Assembly: GCA_904420205.1 (NCBI GenBank)
Contig: CAJFUN010000005.1
Span: forward strand, 1 to 55,246
Direction of reading: 5' to 3'
From: Candidatus Parachristensenella avicola
GTDB lineage: Bacteria; Bacillota; Clostridia; Christensenellales; UMGS416
Length of the DNA stretch: 55,246 nucleotides
Made by a program: the position numbers and the translations under genes. The notes beneath the pieces are model-generated. The model was not told the origin of the DNA. It saw nothing but the letters and a program-made list of their open reading frames with translations, and made no database searches. Shown piece by piece: positions 17,437 through 25,366 of this stretch (its first letter is position 1; each line of letters starts with the position of its first letter).

Positions 17437-17510
17437 ATAATCGATTATCGCAGAATAATCCATATCATTCCGCAATAATCCCTACCCAAAGCGGCAAGAC
17501 GCAGTATACT
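17437..17510 (+). promoter_or_regulatory. putative AraC operator repeats and activator-dependent promoter
   Basis: ATAATC occurs at 17437, 17455 and 17475; the last two are ATAATCC and are exactly 20 bp apart, about two helical turns. A -10 box TATACT lies at 17505-17510. The matching -35 position (about 17482-17487) has no TTGACA-like sequence and directly abuts the last repeat. This arrangement is what an AraC-type class II activator would use. The binding assignment is inferred. Confidence 0.5.
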
Positions 17511-17562
17511 GGAGTTAACGACGGGCGCAGAGGGATTGGAAAAAGCGCCGGGGAGGGAAACA

Positions 17563-19677
17563 ATGGATTATTTGGAGCATTTGCGCAGTGAAATCGCCGC
17601 GCCGCCCGCAGGCCGCTACTGCCGCGAGGCGCTGCTGGCTGGCGGATACAGAGCCCATCTCGAGGAGCGGGCGCCCATAGCCCGGGCCTACGCCCTGGAA
17701 AGCCTGCTGACCGGCGCCAAGCCCTACCTCTATGAAGCGGATCTGATCGCCGGGTCCACGCGGGGCCTGTTCTGCGAAGCGCTGTCGGAGGCGGAGGATA
17801 AGTATGCTCATCGATTGGTTGAGAGTTATGGATCCCGAAGCTTCATTACCAATTACGATCACTTTGCTCCGGACTACGACCGTTTGGTGGAGGAGGGCGT
17901 GGGCGCGCGCTTGTCCCGGATTGACGCCGGCCTGGTGCGTTTTGCGTATGATCCGGAAAAGACGCTATTTCTACAAGCGGCCCGGGTAGCCTTTGGCGCT
18001 TTCCGCGCCATGATCTTGGGCTATGCCCGGGCGGCTGAAGAAAAAGGCGGGCGATTTGCAGCCATGAGCGAGGATCTGTATCATCTGGCTGATTACCGGC
18101 CGGTTACGTTCCGCCAGGGGTTACAGCTGATATGGCTGGCTCATCTGAGCTTTGTCCATGAAGGGCGGTATGCCATGGCCTTAGGGCGGCTGGATCAGAT
18201 CCTTTATCCGCTGTACCGAGGGGATGTGGAGGCAGGACGGCTAAGCTATGAGGAGGCCGTGGAGCTTCTGGCCGCTACCTTTTTGAAGATCGGCGAGGCC
18301 CGATGGCGGGGCGGGGACGACGTGGTCAATATCTGCATCGGCGGCGTGACCCGCCAGGGTGCCGACGCGACCAACGAGCTGAGCTATGCCGTTTTGGAGG
18401 CGGTGGGCCGCTGCAATATACCCGGGCCGAATCTCTCAGCCCGTATCCATGGAGGTACCCCGCCGCGCTTTTTGGATGCTTGCCTTCAGGTGATCGGCAC
18501 GGGCCTCGGGTATCCGGCGCTGATGAACGATGAAGTGAATATCCCCGCGCTAGCCCGTCATGGCTACCGGATGGAAGATTGCCGGGACTACTGCATGGTG
18601 GGGTGCATCGAAAATTTCCTGCAGGGCCGCCAGCCGCCTTGGTCTGACGGGCGTTTTAATGCGCCCCTGTACCTGGAAGCGGTGTGGAACCGAGGGCGCT
18701 CCTTGCTGGACGGTGCCCCCATCGGCGTGGATACCGGGGATCCGGAAAAGCTGGACAGCATGGAAAAGCTGCTGTCCGCCTACCGGACTCAGCTGGAATT
18801 TGGCGCTGCTGAATATATGGCCCGCTTTATGAATGAGAACACGCGGCTCGATCCTGTGCACTATATGGACGCCTATCTGTCCTGCTTCTGCCGGGATTGC
18901 ATTGAGCGGGGCGTGGATATCCACAATGGCGGCGCGCAATACCCCTCTGTCCATGGAGCGGGATGCGAGGGAATCGCTACGGTGGCCGACTCTTTGGCAG
19001 CCTTGGAGGAGGTGGTATACCATCGCCGCGAGGCGAGCCTGAGCCAAGTCATCGAGGCCCTGCGGGCAAATTTCCAGGGGCATGAAGCGCTGCAGCAGCG
19101 CCTGCTATCCGCACCCAAATACGGCAATAACCTGGACGCGGCCGATCAGTATGCGGTGTGGTACGTAGATACCATGGAAGGGCTTTTTTCCAGCTATCAT
19201 ACCCACGACGGCGGGGCCATTTATACCGCTATGGCCAGCAATGTACAGAACATCTCTTCAGGCAGGGAAGTAGCTGCTACGCCCGACGGCCGGATGGCGG
19301 GAGAGCCGCTAAGCGACGCGGCTTCTCCGATGCATGGAATGGACCGCCAGGGCCCCACGGCGGTGGCGCTTTCAGTATCGAAACCGGATTACACCCGCGT
19401 TTGCTGCGGAAGCGTCGTCAACCAGAAATTTAGCCCCGCCATGTTTGAAAGTCCGGAGAAGCGGGCCAGGCTGGCGGCTCTCGTCCGGGTATATTTTGAC
19501 CGGGGCGGCCAGGAGCTGCAGATTAACGCGGTATCCCGGACGCTTCTCATGGACGCTATGGCGCATCCGGAGCGCTATGAGAGCCTGGTGGTGCGGGTAT
19601 CCGGCTTCAGCGCTTATTTTACTACGCTGGATCGGACGGTTCAGCTGGACATTCTGAAACGGACGGAGCATGGTTGA
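17563..19677 (+). CDS. glycyl radical enzyme of unassigned function (PFL/dehydratase superfamily)
   Basis: The protein has 704 residues. ATG 17563 is chosen over an in-frame TTG at 17536 because GGGAGG lies 6 nt upstream. The thiyl-radical cysteine is Cys348 within CMVGCIEN, with the general-base Glu350 in the GCxE arrangement seen in C-O, C-N and C-S lyases and dehydratases rather than the CC pair of pyruvate formate-lyase. The glycyl loop RVSGFSAYF places the radical at Gly681. The protein is shorter than typical glycerol or choline enzymes (about 780-850), mainly at the N-terminus. Substrate residues after the cysteine (FLQGRQPPWSDGRFN) do not match any characterised class I recognise. It works anaerobically and needs the adjacent activase. 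Its neighbours suggest a sugar, polyol or amino-polyol substrate (inference). Confidence 0.88.
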   Translation: MDYLEHLRSEIAAPPAGRYCREALLAGGYRAHLEERAPIARAYALESLLTGAKPYLYEADLIAGSTRGLFCEALSEAEDKYAHRLVESYGSRSFITNYDHFAPDYDRLVEEGVGARLSRIDAGLVRFAYDPEKTLFLQAARVAFGAFRAMILGYARAAEEKGGRFAAMSEDLYHLADYRPVTFRQGLQLIWLAHLSFVHEGRYAMALGRLDQILYPLYRGDVEAGRLSYEEAVELLAATFLKIGEARWRGGDDVVNICIGGVTRQGADATNELSYAVLEAVGRCNIPGPNLSARIHGGTPPRFLDACLQVIGTGLGYPALMNDEVNIPALARHGYRMEDCRDYCMVGCIENFLQGRQPPWSDGRFNAPLYLEAVWNRGRSLLDGAPIGVDTGDPEKLDSMEKLLSAYRTQLEFGAAEYMARFMNENTRLDPVHYMDAYLSCFCRDCIERGVDIHNGGAQYPSVHGAGCEGIATVADSLAALEEVVYHRREASLSQVIEALRANFQGHEALQQRLLSAPKYGNNLDAADQYAVWYVDTMEGLFSSYHTHDGGAIYTAMASNVQNISSGREVAATPDGRMAGEPLSDAASPMHGMDRQGPTAVALSVSKPDYTRVCCGSVVNQKFSPAMFESPEKRARLAALVRVYFDRGGQELQINAVSRTLLMDAMAHPERYESLVVRVSGFSAYFTTLDRTVQLDILKRTEHG

Positions 19678-20432
19678 TGCAGGCGGTTATCACGCAGGTT
19701 CAGCGCTTTTCCACTGGGGATGGCCCCGGTATCCGCAGCACCGTCTTTTTCAAAGGATGTAATCTGGCGTGCCCATGGTGCCACAATCCGGAAACCCAGT
19801 CACCGCGGCCGGAAATCGATTGCCGGGGCAGACAGTGGGGAGAGGCAATCGATCTGGAGCGGCTGATGGAGCGGCTTCAGGAGGACCGCGCTTTCTATGA
19901 GGCATCCGGGGGAGGCGTTACCCTTTCCGGGGGCGAACCGCTGCTGCAGGCGGATTTTTGTGCGGCGCTGGCTGAAGGCTGCCGCAGCCAAGGGATTTCC
20001 GTGGCGGTGGATACGGCGGGCGACGTGCCCTTCGCGGCCTTTGAGCCGCTGCTGCCGCTGGTTCAACTGTTCTACGTGGATTTGAAAGGGCCGGATCAGG
20101 CAGCTTATGATCGGGTAGGCGGCAGCCTGGATCGCGTACTGAACAATATGGCGCGCTTGGCAGCCCGGCGCGCGCCGTTGGTTGCCCGTATTCCCATTAT
20201 CCCGGGACATAACGATGCGCCAGAGGATGCGGAACGGATGGCGGCGCTGCTGCGGGCGTCCGGCGTAGAGCGGGTCAATCTGCTGCCCTTTCACCGGATG
20301 GGATCATCCAAATATCAGCTGCTGGGACGCAGCTATCCCTATCAGGCGGCGACGCCGCCGGAAAAAAGCAAAATGCTGGCGCTGCTTGCGCCCTTTGCCA
20401 GGGCGGGGCTGGAGGCGGCGTTGGACGGATAA
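19677..20432 (+). CDS. glycyl radical enzyme activating enzyme (radical SAM)
   Basis: The protein has 251 residues. The ATG at 19677 overlaps the TGA of the glycyl radical enzyme by one base, so translation is coupled; a TTG at 19674 is an alternative. The radical SAM cluster motif is CNLACPWC (CxxxCxxC), followed by the GGxP-type SAM motif SGGEPLLQ. It generates the glycyl radical on the partner. No ferredoxin-like insert with extra cysteine clusters follows the CxxxCxxC motif, although such an insert is usual in activases of glycerol, choline and HPAD enzymes. In that respect it resembles the pyruvate formate-lyase activase, while its partner is of the dehydratase type. Confidence 0.9.
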   Translation: MQAVITQVQRFSTGDGPGIRSTVFFKGCNLACPWCHNPETQSPRPEIDCRGRQWGEAIDLERLMERLQEDRAFYEASGGGVTLSGGEPLLQADFCAALAEGCRSQGISVAVDTAGDVPFAAFEPLLPLVQLFYVDLKGPDQAAYDRVGGSLDRVLNNMARLAARRAPLVARIPIIPGHNDAPEDAERMAALLRASGVERVNLLPFHRMGSSKYQLLGRSYPYQAATPPEKSKMLALLAPFARAGLEAALDG

Positions 20433-20442
20433 GGAGGACAAA

Positions 20443-22335
20443 ATGGCTAAGGCAAAGGCTGCAGTAATGACGGGGGTAAAGAAGCCCCTGGAAATAAGGG
20501 AATATGAGCTGGCTGAGCCCCAGGCTGGCCGCGCGCGGGTAAAGATGGCTTTTAGCGGCGTATGCGGAACCGATATCCATATTCTAAATGGGCGGATTAG
20601 CGTGCCCACGCCGGTGATCCCCGGCCATGAGATGGTAGGGCGCATTGACGCAATCTCTGAGGATGACGCAGCGAAGACAGGGCTGAAAAAAGGCGACGGG
20701 GTGATCGTGAATGTGGCCTCGCCGTGCGGCTGCTGTAAGCTATGCGCTCAGGGAGATGAGGCGGATTGCCTGAATTTTGTGGTAACCTATGTACGCAACC
20801 CTGAGGAGCCGCCGCACTTTTTTGGCGGCTATGGGCAGTATAACGATTCTCCGGTGGAAAACCTCATCCGCATCCCCGAGCGCGTGCCGCTGAAGGCGGC
20901 GGCGGTATTTGCCTGTGCGGGACCTACGGTGTTCCAGGCCCTATCACTGGCGGAGCGGGCCAATATCCCACTGGCCTCCATCCGAACGGCCGTGGTGCAG
21001 GGCATGGGCCCGGTGGGCGCTTTTGCAGTGCTGGCGCTGTCTGCCCTAGGTGTGGAGCAGGTGATTGTGGTGACGGCTAGAGAAAAAACAGAGCGCGCTG
21101 CGCTGGCCCGGCGGTTGGGCGCTACCGAAGTGCTTTCCCTGGAGGCCATGGGGCAGGAAGGCGTATATCAGCGGATCATGGATCGAACGGAAGGCGTGGG
21201 AGCCGACTTAGCGGTGGAAGCCTCCGGGCGCCCAGAGGCCTTCCCACAGGGGATGTCCTATCTGCGCCCCCGAGGGGTTTATTTGGTGCCCGGCCAGTAT
21301 TCCAATGCCGGACCTGTAGCCGTGGAGCCTCAGCTCATTACCCTTAAGGCGCTGCAGATTTTCGGTTCCGCCCAGTATAACAGCCGGGATGTCGCCCGGT
21401 ATCTGAGTTTTATGGAGGCAAATCCGCAGCTGCATGAGGCCATCGAGTCGCTGGCAACCTGCTATGACCTGGAACAGGTGAACGAGGCGCTGGACGACGC
21501 GGCAGCCGGGCGCAATGTGAAGACGCTGCTCAAAGGCGAGCCTGCGCGGCTGACAAAAGATGCGCTTAAGGAGGGGCTGCGCAGCTTAGGCGTGGGTCCA
21601 GGGATGAAAGTCATGGTGCATTCCTCCCTGAAGAGCTTTGGATACGTGGAAGGCGGGGCGGATACGGTAGTGGACGCCCTTATGGAACTACTGACGCCGG
21701 AAGGTACGCTGGTCATGCCTTCCTTTAACCACGAAGCGCCCTATGAAAAGGGCGAGATCTATGACGTAGCCCATACGCCCACCATTAACGGGATTATTCC
21801 GGACACCTTCTGGCGCAGGCCCGGCGTGGAGCGGAGCATCAATCCTACCCATCCCTTCGCCGCCTGGGGCAAGGATGCTCGACGGTATACGGAGGATCAC
21901 CAGAAGACTTCGGCCATGGGCCCGGATTCACCGCTGGGGCGGCTGATGGAGGACGGCGGTTACTGCCTGCTCTTGGGCGTGGGCTATACCCGCAATACCT
22001 TCCATCATTATGTGGAGACCTGCGAGGGCGCGCCCTGCCTTCGCCTGCGAGGCGAGGTATACCCGGTGCGGCTGGCTGACGGTACGGAAACCACAGCGCA
22101 TACCTGGTCCTGGCGGGGCGGCCGCTGCCCCATCGACGACGGGGCACTCTATGCGCCCCTCATGGCCTCTGTTGACCGTCATGCCCGCATTGGCGACGCT
22201 GATGTGACGCTTTATAAGCTCTCCGAGGGCTATGAGGTCATCGCCCGCCCCCTGCGGGAGGGAATGGCCGGGCATCCGCCCTGCAGCCGCTGCACGGTGC
22301 GGCCGCGGGTGTGCCGCTGGACAGTGGAAGATTAG
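20443..22335 (+). CDS. fusion: Zn-dependent medium-chain dehydrogenase + AAC(3)-like acetyltransferase
   Basis: The protein has 630 residues and starts behind AAGGAGGA, 10 nt after the activase. Residues 1-365 are a zinc MDR dehydrogenase: catalytic-zinc motifs GVCGTDIHI and GHEMVG, a structural-zinc set of four cysteines in CGCCKLCAQGDEADC, and the nucleotide fold VVQGMGPVGAFAV. Residues from about 366 are an AAC(3)/antibiotic N-acetyltransferase-type domain (VHSSLKSFGYVEGGADTV, GTLVMPSF, MGPDSPLGRL, LLLGVGYTRNT). There is no stop, frameshift or repeated ribosome binding site at the join. A CSRC...C stretch ends the protein. In this operon a metabolic acetylation of an amino-polyol or amino-sugar is more likely than drug resistance (inference). 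Confidence 0.88.
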   Translation: MAKAKAAVMTGVKKPLEIREYELAEPQAGRARVKMAFSGVCGTDIHILNGRISVPTPVIPGHEMVGRIDAISEDDAAKTGLKKGDGVIVNVASPCGCCKLCAQGDEADCLNFVVTYVRNPEEPPHFFGGYGQYNDSPVENLIRIPERVPLKAAAVFACAGPTVFQALSLAERANIPLASIRTAVVQGMGPVGAFAVLALSALGVEQVIVVTAREKTERAALARRLGATEVLSLEAMGQEGVYQRIMDRTEGVGADLAVEASGRPEAFPQGMSYLRPRGVYLVPGQYSNAGPVAVEPQLITLKALQIFGSAQYNSRDVARYLSFMEANPQLHEAIESLATCYDLEQVNEALDDAAAGRNVKTLLKGEPARLTKDALKEGLRSLGVGPGMKVMVHSSLKSFGYVEGGADTVVDALMELLTPEGTLVMPSFNHEAPYEKGEIYDVAHTPTINGIIPDTFWRRPGVERSINPTHPFAAWGKDARRYTEDHQKTSAMGPDSPLGRLMEDGGYCLLLGVGYTRNTFHHYVETCEGAPCLRLRGEVYPVRLADGTETTAHTWSWRGGRCPIDDGALYAPLMASVDRHARIGDADVTLYKLSEGYEVIARPLREGMAGHPPCSRCTVRPRVCRWTVED

Positions 22336-22361
22336 GAAGAAACCCAACAAGATGGATGGAG

Positions 22362-22390
22362 AAAGCTCCGGGTATACCCGGAGCTTTTTT
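22362..22390 (+). terminator. intrinsic terminator of the glycyl radical operon
   Basis: AAAGCTCCGGGTA and its complement TACCCGGAGCTTT (22362-22387) form an uninterrupted palindrome followed by three more T residues. Confidence 0.85.
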
Positions 22391-22401
22391 ATGCGATTTA
22401 T

Positions 22402-22893
22402 CTATGCTAGAATGGGCTGGTGTGGTAGCCTCCAGCGTGCCGACCACATGATGGAACGAGGAATGGCCATCGGCGGATAGAACTTGGGGAAATGCTCCTT
22501 TGCCAATTCAGCGCGCGCGATAATATGGGCTTGATGAACGTAATTTGCGATTAGCGCGTCGTAGATTACTACGGCATTGAGCATGGCAGATTTGTCGTTG
22601 TCGGAAATGGTGATATCCTGGTAGCGGTTGGTGCCTTCAAATCGAACAATAGTTTTGCTGGAGTTGCCGATTGCCCATAGCAGATCCCGCTCATCCTCGT
22701 GTCCGGTGATACCATAAGTTTCCCAAACATTGCCATATATGTTGTCACGCATAATGTCATGATTGTTCATGTTTTTCGTTTGATTATTTCTATCGATAGA
22801 GTAGGTGATTTTATCCATGAAGACCCATTGATCACCCAGGTAGTAAGAAATGAGGAACAGCCGGATATCCCCTGACTTATCCTTGTACTTCAC
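22402..22893 (-). CDS. hypothetical protein, probably 5'-truncated gene remnant
   Basis: The frame gives 163 residues from a GTG with no ribosome binding site. The sequence opens directly in a folded-domain-like stretch (KYKDKSGDIRLFLISYYLGDQWVFMDKITYSID) with no signal peptide, although proteins with this look are often secreted or lipoproteins. The DNA is much more AT-rich than the flanks. The last 30 residues become tryptophan- and proline-rich and do not look native. I do not recognise the family. A missing N-terminus and possibly altered C-terminus suggest a decaying, acquired gene. Confidence 0.45.
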   Translation of the reverse strand: MKYKDKSGDIRLFLISYYLGDQWVFMDKITYSIDRNNQTKNMNNHDIMRDNIYGNVWETYGITGHEDERDLLWAIGNSSKTIVRFEGTNRYQDITISDNDKSAMLNAVVIYDALIANYVHQAHIIARAELAKEHFPKFYPPMAIPRSIMWSARWRLPHQPILA

Positions 22894-22911
22894 GAATCAT
22901 ATAGATTTCTA

Positions 22912-22956
22912 TTGTAGACGTTCTGCGTCTATAAGTTAATAGAAAGTTTTCGTCTA
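22912..22956 (+). promoter_or_regulatory. promoter with inverted-repeat operator upstream of the XRE gene
   Basis: TTGTAG (22912-22917), a 17-bp spacer and GTTAAT (22935-22940) form a plausible weak promoter. The perfect inverted repeat TAGACG-TTCTG-CGTCTA (22915-22931) covers the -35 box and spacer, and a third CGTCTA lies at 22951-22956. This is a likely autoregulatory site for the adjacent XRE protein (inference). Confidence 0.4.
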
Positions 22957-22981
22957 TCGTAATCTTATGTCGGTGATCATT

Positions 22982-23197
22982 ATGAAGCTGGCATTTGGAG
23001 AAAAAAGACGCTGCTTACGAGAAGCCATGGATATGAATCAAACGCAGCTAGGCAAAGCCGTGAAGATGGCGCAGAGAAAAATCTCCTATATTGAATGTGG
23101 ACGGTATGAGCCAAGCATCGACGACATCATTGCCTTTTGCCGATTTTTTGATGTTTCGTCAGATGATTTGCTGGGGCTGAAAAAAGAAAAAAAGTAA
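22982..23197 (+). CDS. small XRE-family (Cro/cI-like) transcriptional regulator
   Basis: The protein has 71 residues from ATG 22982, preferred because GGTGATC, an extended Shine-Dalgarno match, lies just upstream; an in-frame ATG at 22967 has none. Nearly the whole protein is one helix-turn-helix domain (LREAMDMNQTQLGKAVKMAQRKISYIECGRYEPSIDDIIAFCRFF). The tail LLGLKKEKK is typical of stand-alone SinR-like repressors. The gene lies in an AT-rich patch, divergent from the truncated gene at 22402-22893. Together they may be the remains of a small mobile or defence cassette. Confidence 0.85.
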   Translation: MKLAFGEKRRCLREAMDMNQTQLGKAVKMAQRKISYIECGRYEPSIDDIIAFCRFFDVSSDDLLGLKKEKK

Positions 23198-23243
23198 AAC
23201 GATGGGAAAGGTCACGGCTAATTGATGGCGGGTAGGTAACACA

Positions 23244-23275
23244 AAAACGTGCCGCAAAGAATTACGGCACGTTTT
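23244..23275. terminator. bidirectional terminator between XRE and DUF47 genes
   Basis: AAAACGTGCCG (23244-23254) and CGGCACGTTTT (23265-23275) form an 11-bp stem with a 10-nt loop and T-runs in both directions. The flanking genes converge on it. Confidence 0.8.
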
Positions 23276-23314
23276 CAGCTTATGCGATTTTTCCGATGGG
23301 TAACGGTACCTTCC

Positions 23315-23938
23315 TTAGGAATTCTTCATAATCACGCTTTCGACCACATCGGCGACATCCTCGCAGGCGTCGCAGCAGACCTCCAGATGGTCGAAGGCCT
23401 CTACCCAGGCCATAACCTGCAAGGGATCATTTCCAGGCTCGAAGAGGCTGTGCATGGCCTCAGTATAGAGATGGTCGCCCACCTCTTCAAGGCGGTTGAT
23501 CTCTACCACATGGTCCTTGATGGAGTTGGACCTGCGGAAGTGCTTGAATTCTTCCATCATCTTTTTCATGGAAGCGCAGCATTTGACGATAAGCTTGCTG
23601 AATTCCAGGGTTTGGGGACGCAGCGTATGGATGCGGAACATGTACATGCGCAGCAGCACATCCTCAATGGCATCGGTCACATCATCAATATGCTGGGACA
23701 GGGTCAGGATATCCTCCCGCTCTATGGGAGAGATAAATTCCCGGGCCAAGTGTTCCAACAGGTCGTGCTTAATCAGATCGGCGGCGTGCTCAATGCTGTG
23801 CATTTCCACGATTTTCTGAGAGAGGACGTCGGGATTATAATGCTCCAAGCAGTCGGATAGCAGGCCGGCGGCGGAGCAGCAGTGATCGACCATGGAAATA
23901 AAGCAGTCAAAATAATCGAAATCATTCTTGCGGGGCAT
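23315..23938 (-). CDS. DUF47/PhoU-like phosphate transport accessory protein
   Basis: The protein has 207 residues and is all-helical in character, with PhoU-like paired motifs (HSIEHAADLIKHDLLEHL and INRLEEVGDHLYTEAMHSLF) that carry the acidic residues used for metal-phosphate binding in this fold. DUF47 proteins accompany Pit-type transporters and are thought to control them. Here it lies 27 nt downstream of the pit gene on the same strand, the usual order. Confidence 0.9.
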   Translation of the reverse strand: MPRKNDFDYFDCFISMVDHCCSAAGLLSDCLEHYNPDVLSQKIVEMHSIEHAADLIKHDLLEHLAREFISPIEREDILTLSQHIDDVTDAIEDVLLRMYMFRIHTLRPQTLEFSKLIVKCCASMKKMMEEFKHFRRSNSIKDHVVEINRLEEVGDHLYTEAMHSLFEPGNDPLQVMAWVEAFDHLEVCCDACEDVADVVESVIMKNS

Positions 23939-23965
23939 TGCGATCCATCCTTTCCTTTTCGCGGG

Positions 23966-25021
23966 TTAAAAGATCCACATGAACAGCTTGGCCATCAGAA
24001 AACCAATGAGGCCGCAGCCTGGGAAGGTCAGCACCCAGGTCCACACCATTTCTTTCACGACGCCCCAGTTCACCGAGGAGAGGCGCTTGGCCGCGCCGAC
24101 GCCCATGATGGCGGTCGTCTTGGTATGAGTCGTGCTGACGGGGATACCGGTAAGCGAGGAAACAAGCAGGCAGCCGGCACCGGCCAAGTCGGCGGAAAAT
24201 CCCTGGTATTTTTCTAACTTAACCATGTCCATGCCCACTGCCTTGATGATGCGGTAGCCTCCGATAGAGGTGCCTAGCGCCATGACCAGCGAGCAGAGCA
24301 CCATTAGCCATACAGGGATTTGAAAGTTGGTGACACTGCCCTGGCCCTGCGCCAGAAAGCAACCCAGCAGGAAAACACCCATGAATTTCTGCCCGTCCTG
24401 GGCGCCGTGCATAAAGGCCATGGCCGCGCCGCCAGCAATCTGCGCTCCCTGAAAAAAGCCCTGCGTTTTGCGGCGGTCCATGCGCCGGCAAATCATTTCG
24501 GTCAGCTTCACGGTGATCCAGCCCATGCCGAAACCCAGCACGGTGGATAGCGCCAAGCCATAGATGACCTTGATCCACTCAGCGCCATTGATACCGGAAA
24601 GGCCGCTATGCAGGGCAATCGCCGCACCGGAGATGCCGGCGATTAGCGCGTGGCTTTCGCTGGTGGGAATGCCAAATTTCCAGGCAGCAGTGGCCCAGGT
24701 GACGATGGCAAAGAGCGCTGCACACAGGGCGATCAGCGCCTGGTGGCTATCGCCGCCGAAATCCACCATGTTGTAGACGGTTTCAGCCACCGTCGCGTTA
24801 ACGAGGGTCATCACCAGCACGCCTAGAAAGTTAAAGACGGCAGCCATTAAAATGGCGCCCCGCGCGCTGATAGAGCGGGTGGATACGCAGGTGGCGATGG
24901 CGTTGGGCGCGTCGGTCCATCCGTTTACCAGGATTACGCCCAACGTCAGCAGCACAGTGATGGCAAAGGCCGGGTTGGAAACCATTTGATGAAGAAAATC
25001 CGGCAAAGAAATACTCGCCAT
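23966..25021 (-). CDS. pit: Pit/PHO4-family inorganic phosphate transporter
   Basis: The protein has 351 residues with about ten hydrophobic segments. It contains the two inverted PHO4 repeats: NGWTDAPNAIATCVSTRS near the N-terminus, and GAQDGQKFMGVFLLG plus GIPVSTTHTKTTAIMG in the second half. Such carriers import phosphate (often as metal-phosphate) with H+ or Na+. The ribosome binding site AAGAAGGAG precedes the ATG. It is co-transcribed with the DUF47 gene. Confidence 0.9.
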   Translation of the reverse strand: MASISLPDFLHQMVSNPAFAITVLLTLGVILVNGWTDAPNAIATCVSTRSISARGAILMAAVFNFLGVLVMTLVNATVAETVYNMVDFGGDSHQALIALCAALFAIVTWATAAWKFGIPTSESHALIAGISGAAIALHSGLSGINGAEWIKVIYGLALSTVLGFGMGWITVKLTEMICRRMDRRKTQGFFQGAQIAGGAAMAFMHGAQDGQKFMGVFLLGCFLAQGQGSVTNFQIPVWLMVLCSLVMALGTSIGGYRIIKAVGMDMVKLEKYQGFSADLAGAGCLLVSSLTGIPVSTTHTKTTAIMGVGAAKRLSSVNWGVVKEMVWTWVLTFPGCGLIGFLMAKLFMWIF

Positions 25022-25366
25022 AGGTTACTCCTTCTTCACAGTAGCGTTGTCGATATATTTTGGCCGCCGAAGCGGTATTTTTTTCTTTACTCGATTTTCA
25101 CAAAACCCTCCATCATTTTACCTTTTTTTCGCCCGTCCTGCAATGGGAAGGCAAGAAAAAAAGCGCGCTGTGCCAGCGCGCGTAGGATAAAGCTTACCGC
25201 ATACTCGGAATGCGGCGCATCATGTCATCATAATGAGCGGAATGGTTCAGCGCTGATACGCCCGGTACGGTACAAGCACAGGATGCTGGCGTCCGTGGTA
25301 GCGCTTCCAAACGGCCGGCCAGCATGGCGGCGCGCCGCCCCGTACCTTGGGTGGGGGATGTGCAAG
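25022..25366. other. intergenic region upstream of pit and downstream of the BTAD gene
   Basis: This stretch holds the pit leader and ribosome binding site, a minus-strand terminator, and little else. One short minus-strand frame, 25194-25325, encodes 43 residues ending DDMMRRIPSMR and stops 12 nt before the terminator stem. No convincing ribosome binding site or homology is seen, so it is not called as a gene. Confidence 0.5.
25152..25181 (-). terminator. intrinsic terminator downstream of the BTAD regulator gene
   Basis: On the minus strand GCGCGCTG-GCA-CAGCGCGC (25163-25181) is followed by a run of eight T residues and CTTGC. It lies about 185 nt after the regulator stop and before the pit promoter region. 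Confidence 0.75.

Noticed and set aside
21538..22335. Aminoglycoside resistance gene
   Set aside because: The AAC(3)-like domain is fused in frame to a dehydrogenase within a catabolic operon; resistance is not the simplest reading.
25062..25084. Hairpin CCGC-CGAA-GCGG followed by T-run on the plus strand upstream of pit
   Set aside because: Only 4 bp of stem, and no plus-strand gene reads into it; on the transcribed strand it is just a small UUCG hairpin in the pit leader.
25194..25325. 43-residue minus-strand frame between the BTAD gene and its terminator
   Set aside because: No ribosome binding site and no recognisable features; recorded only in the intergenic description.
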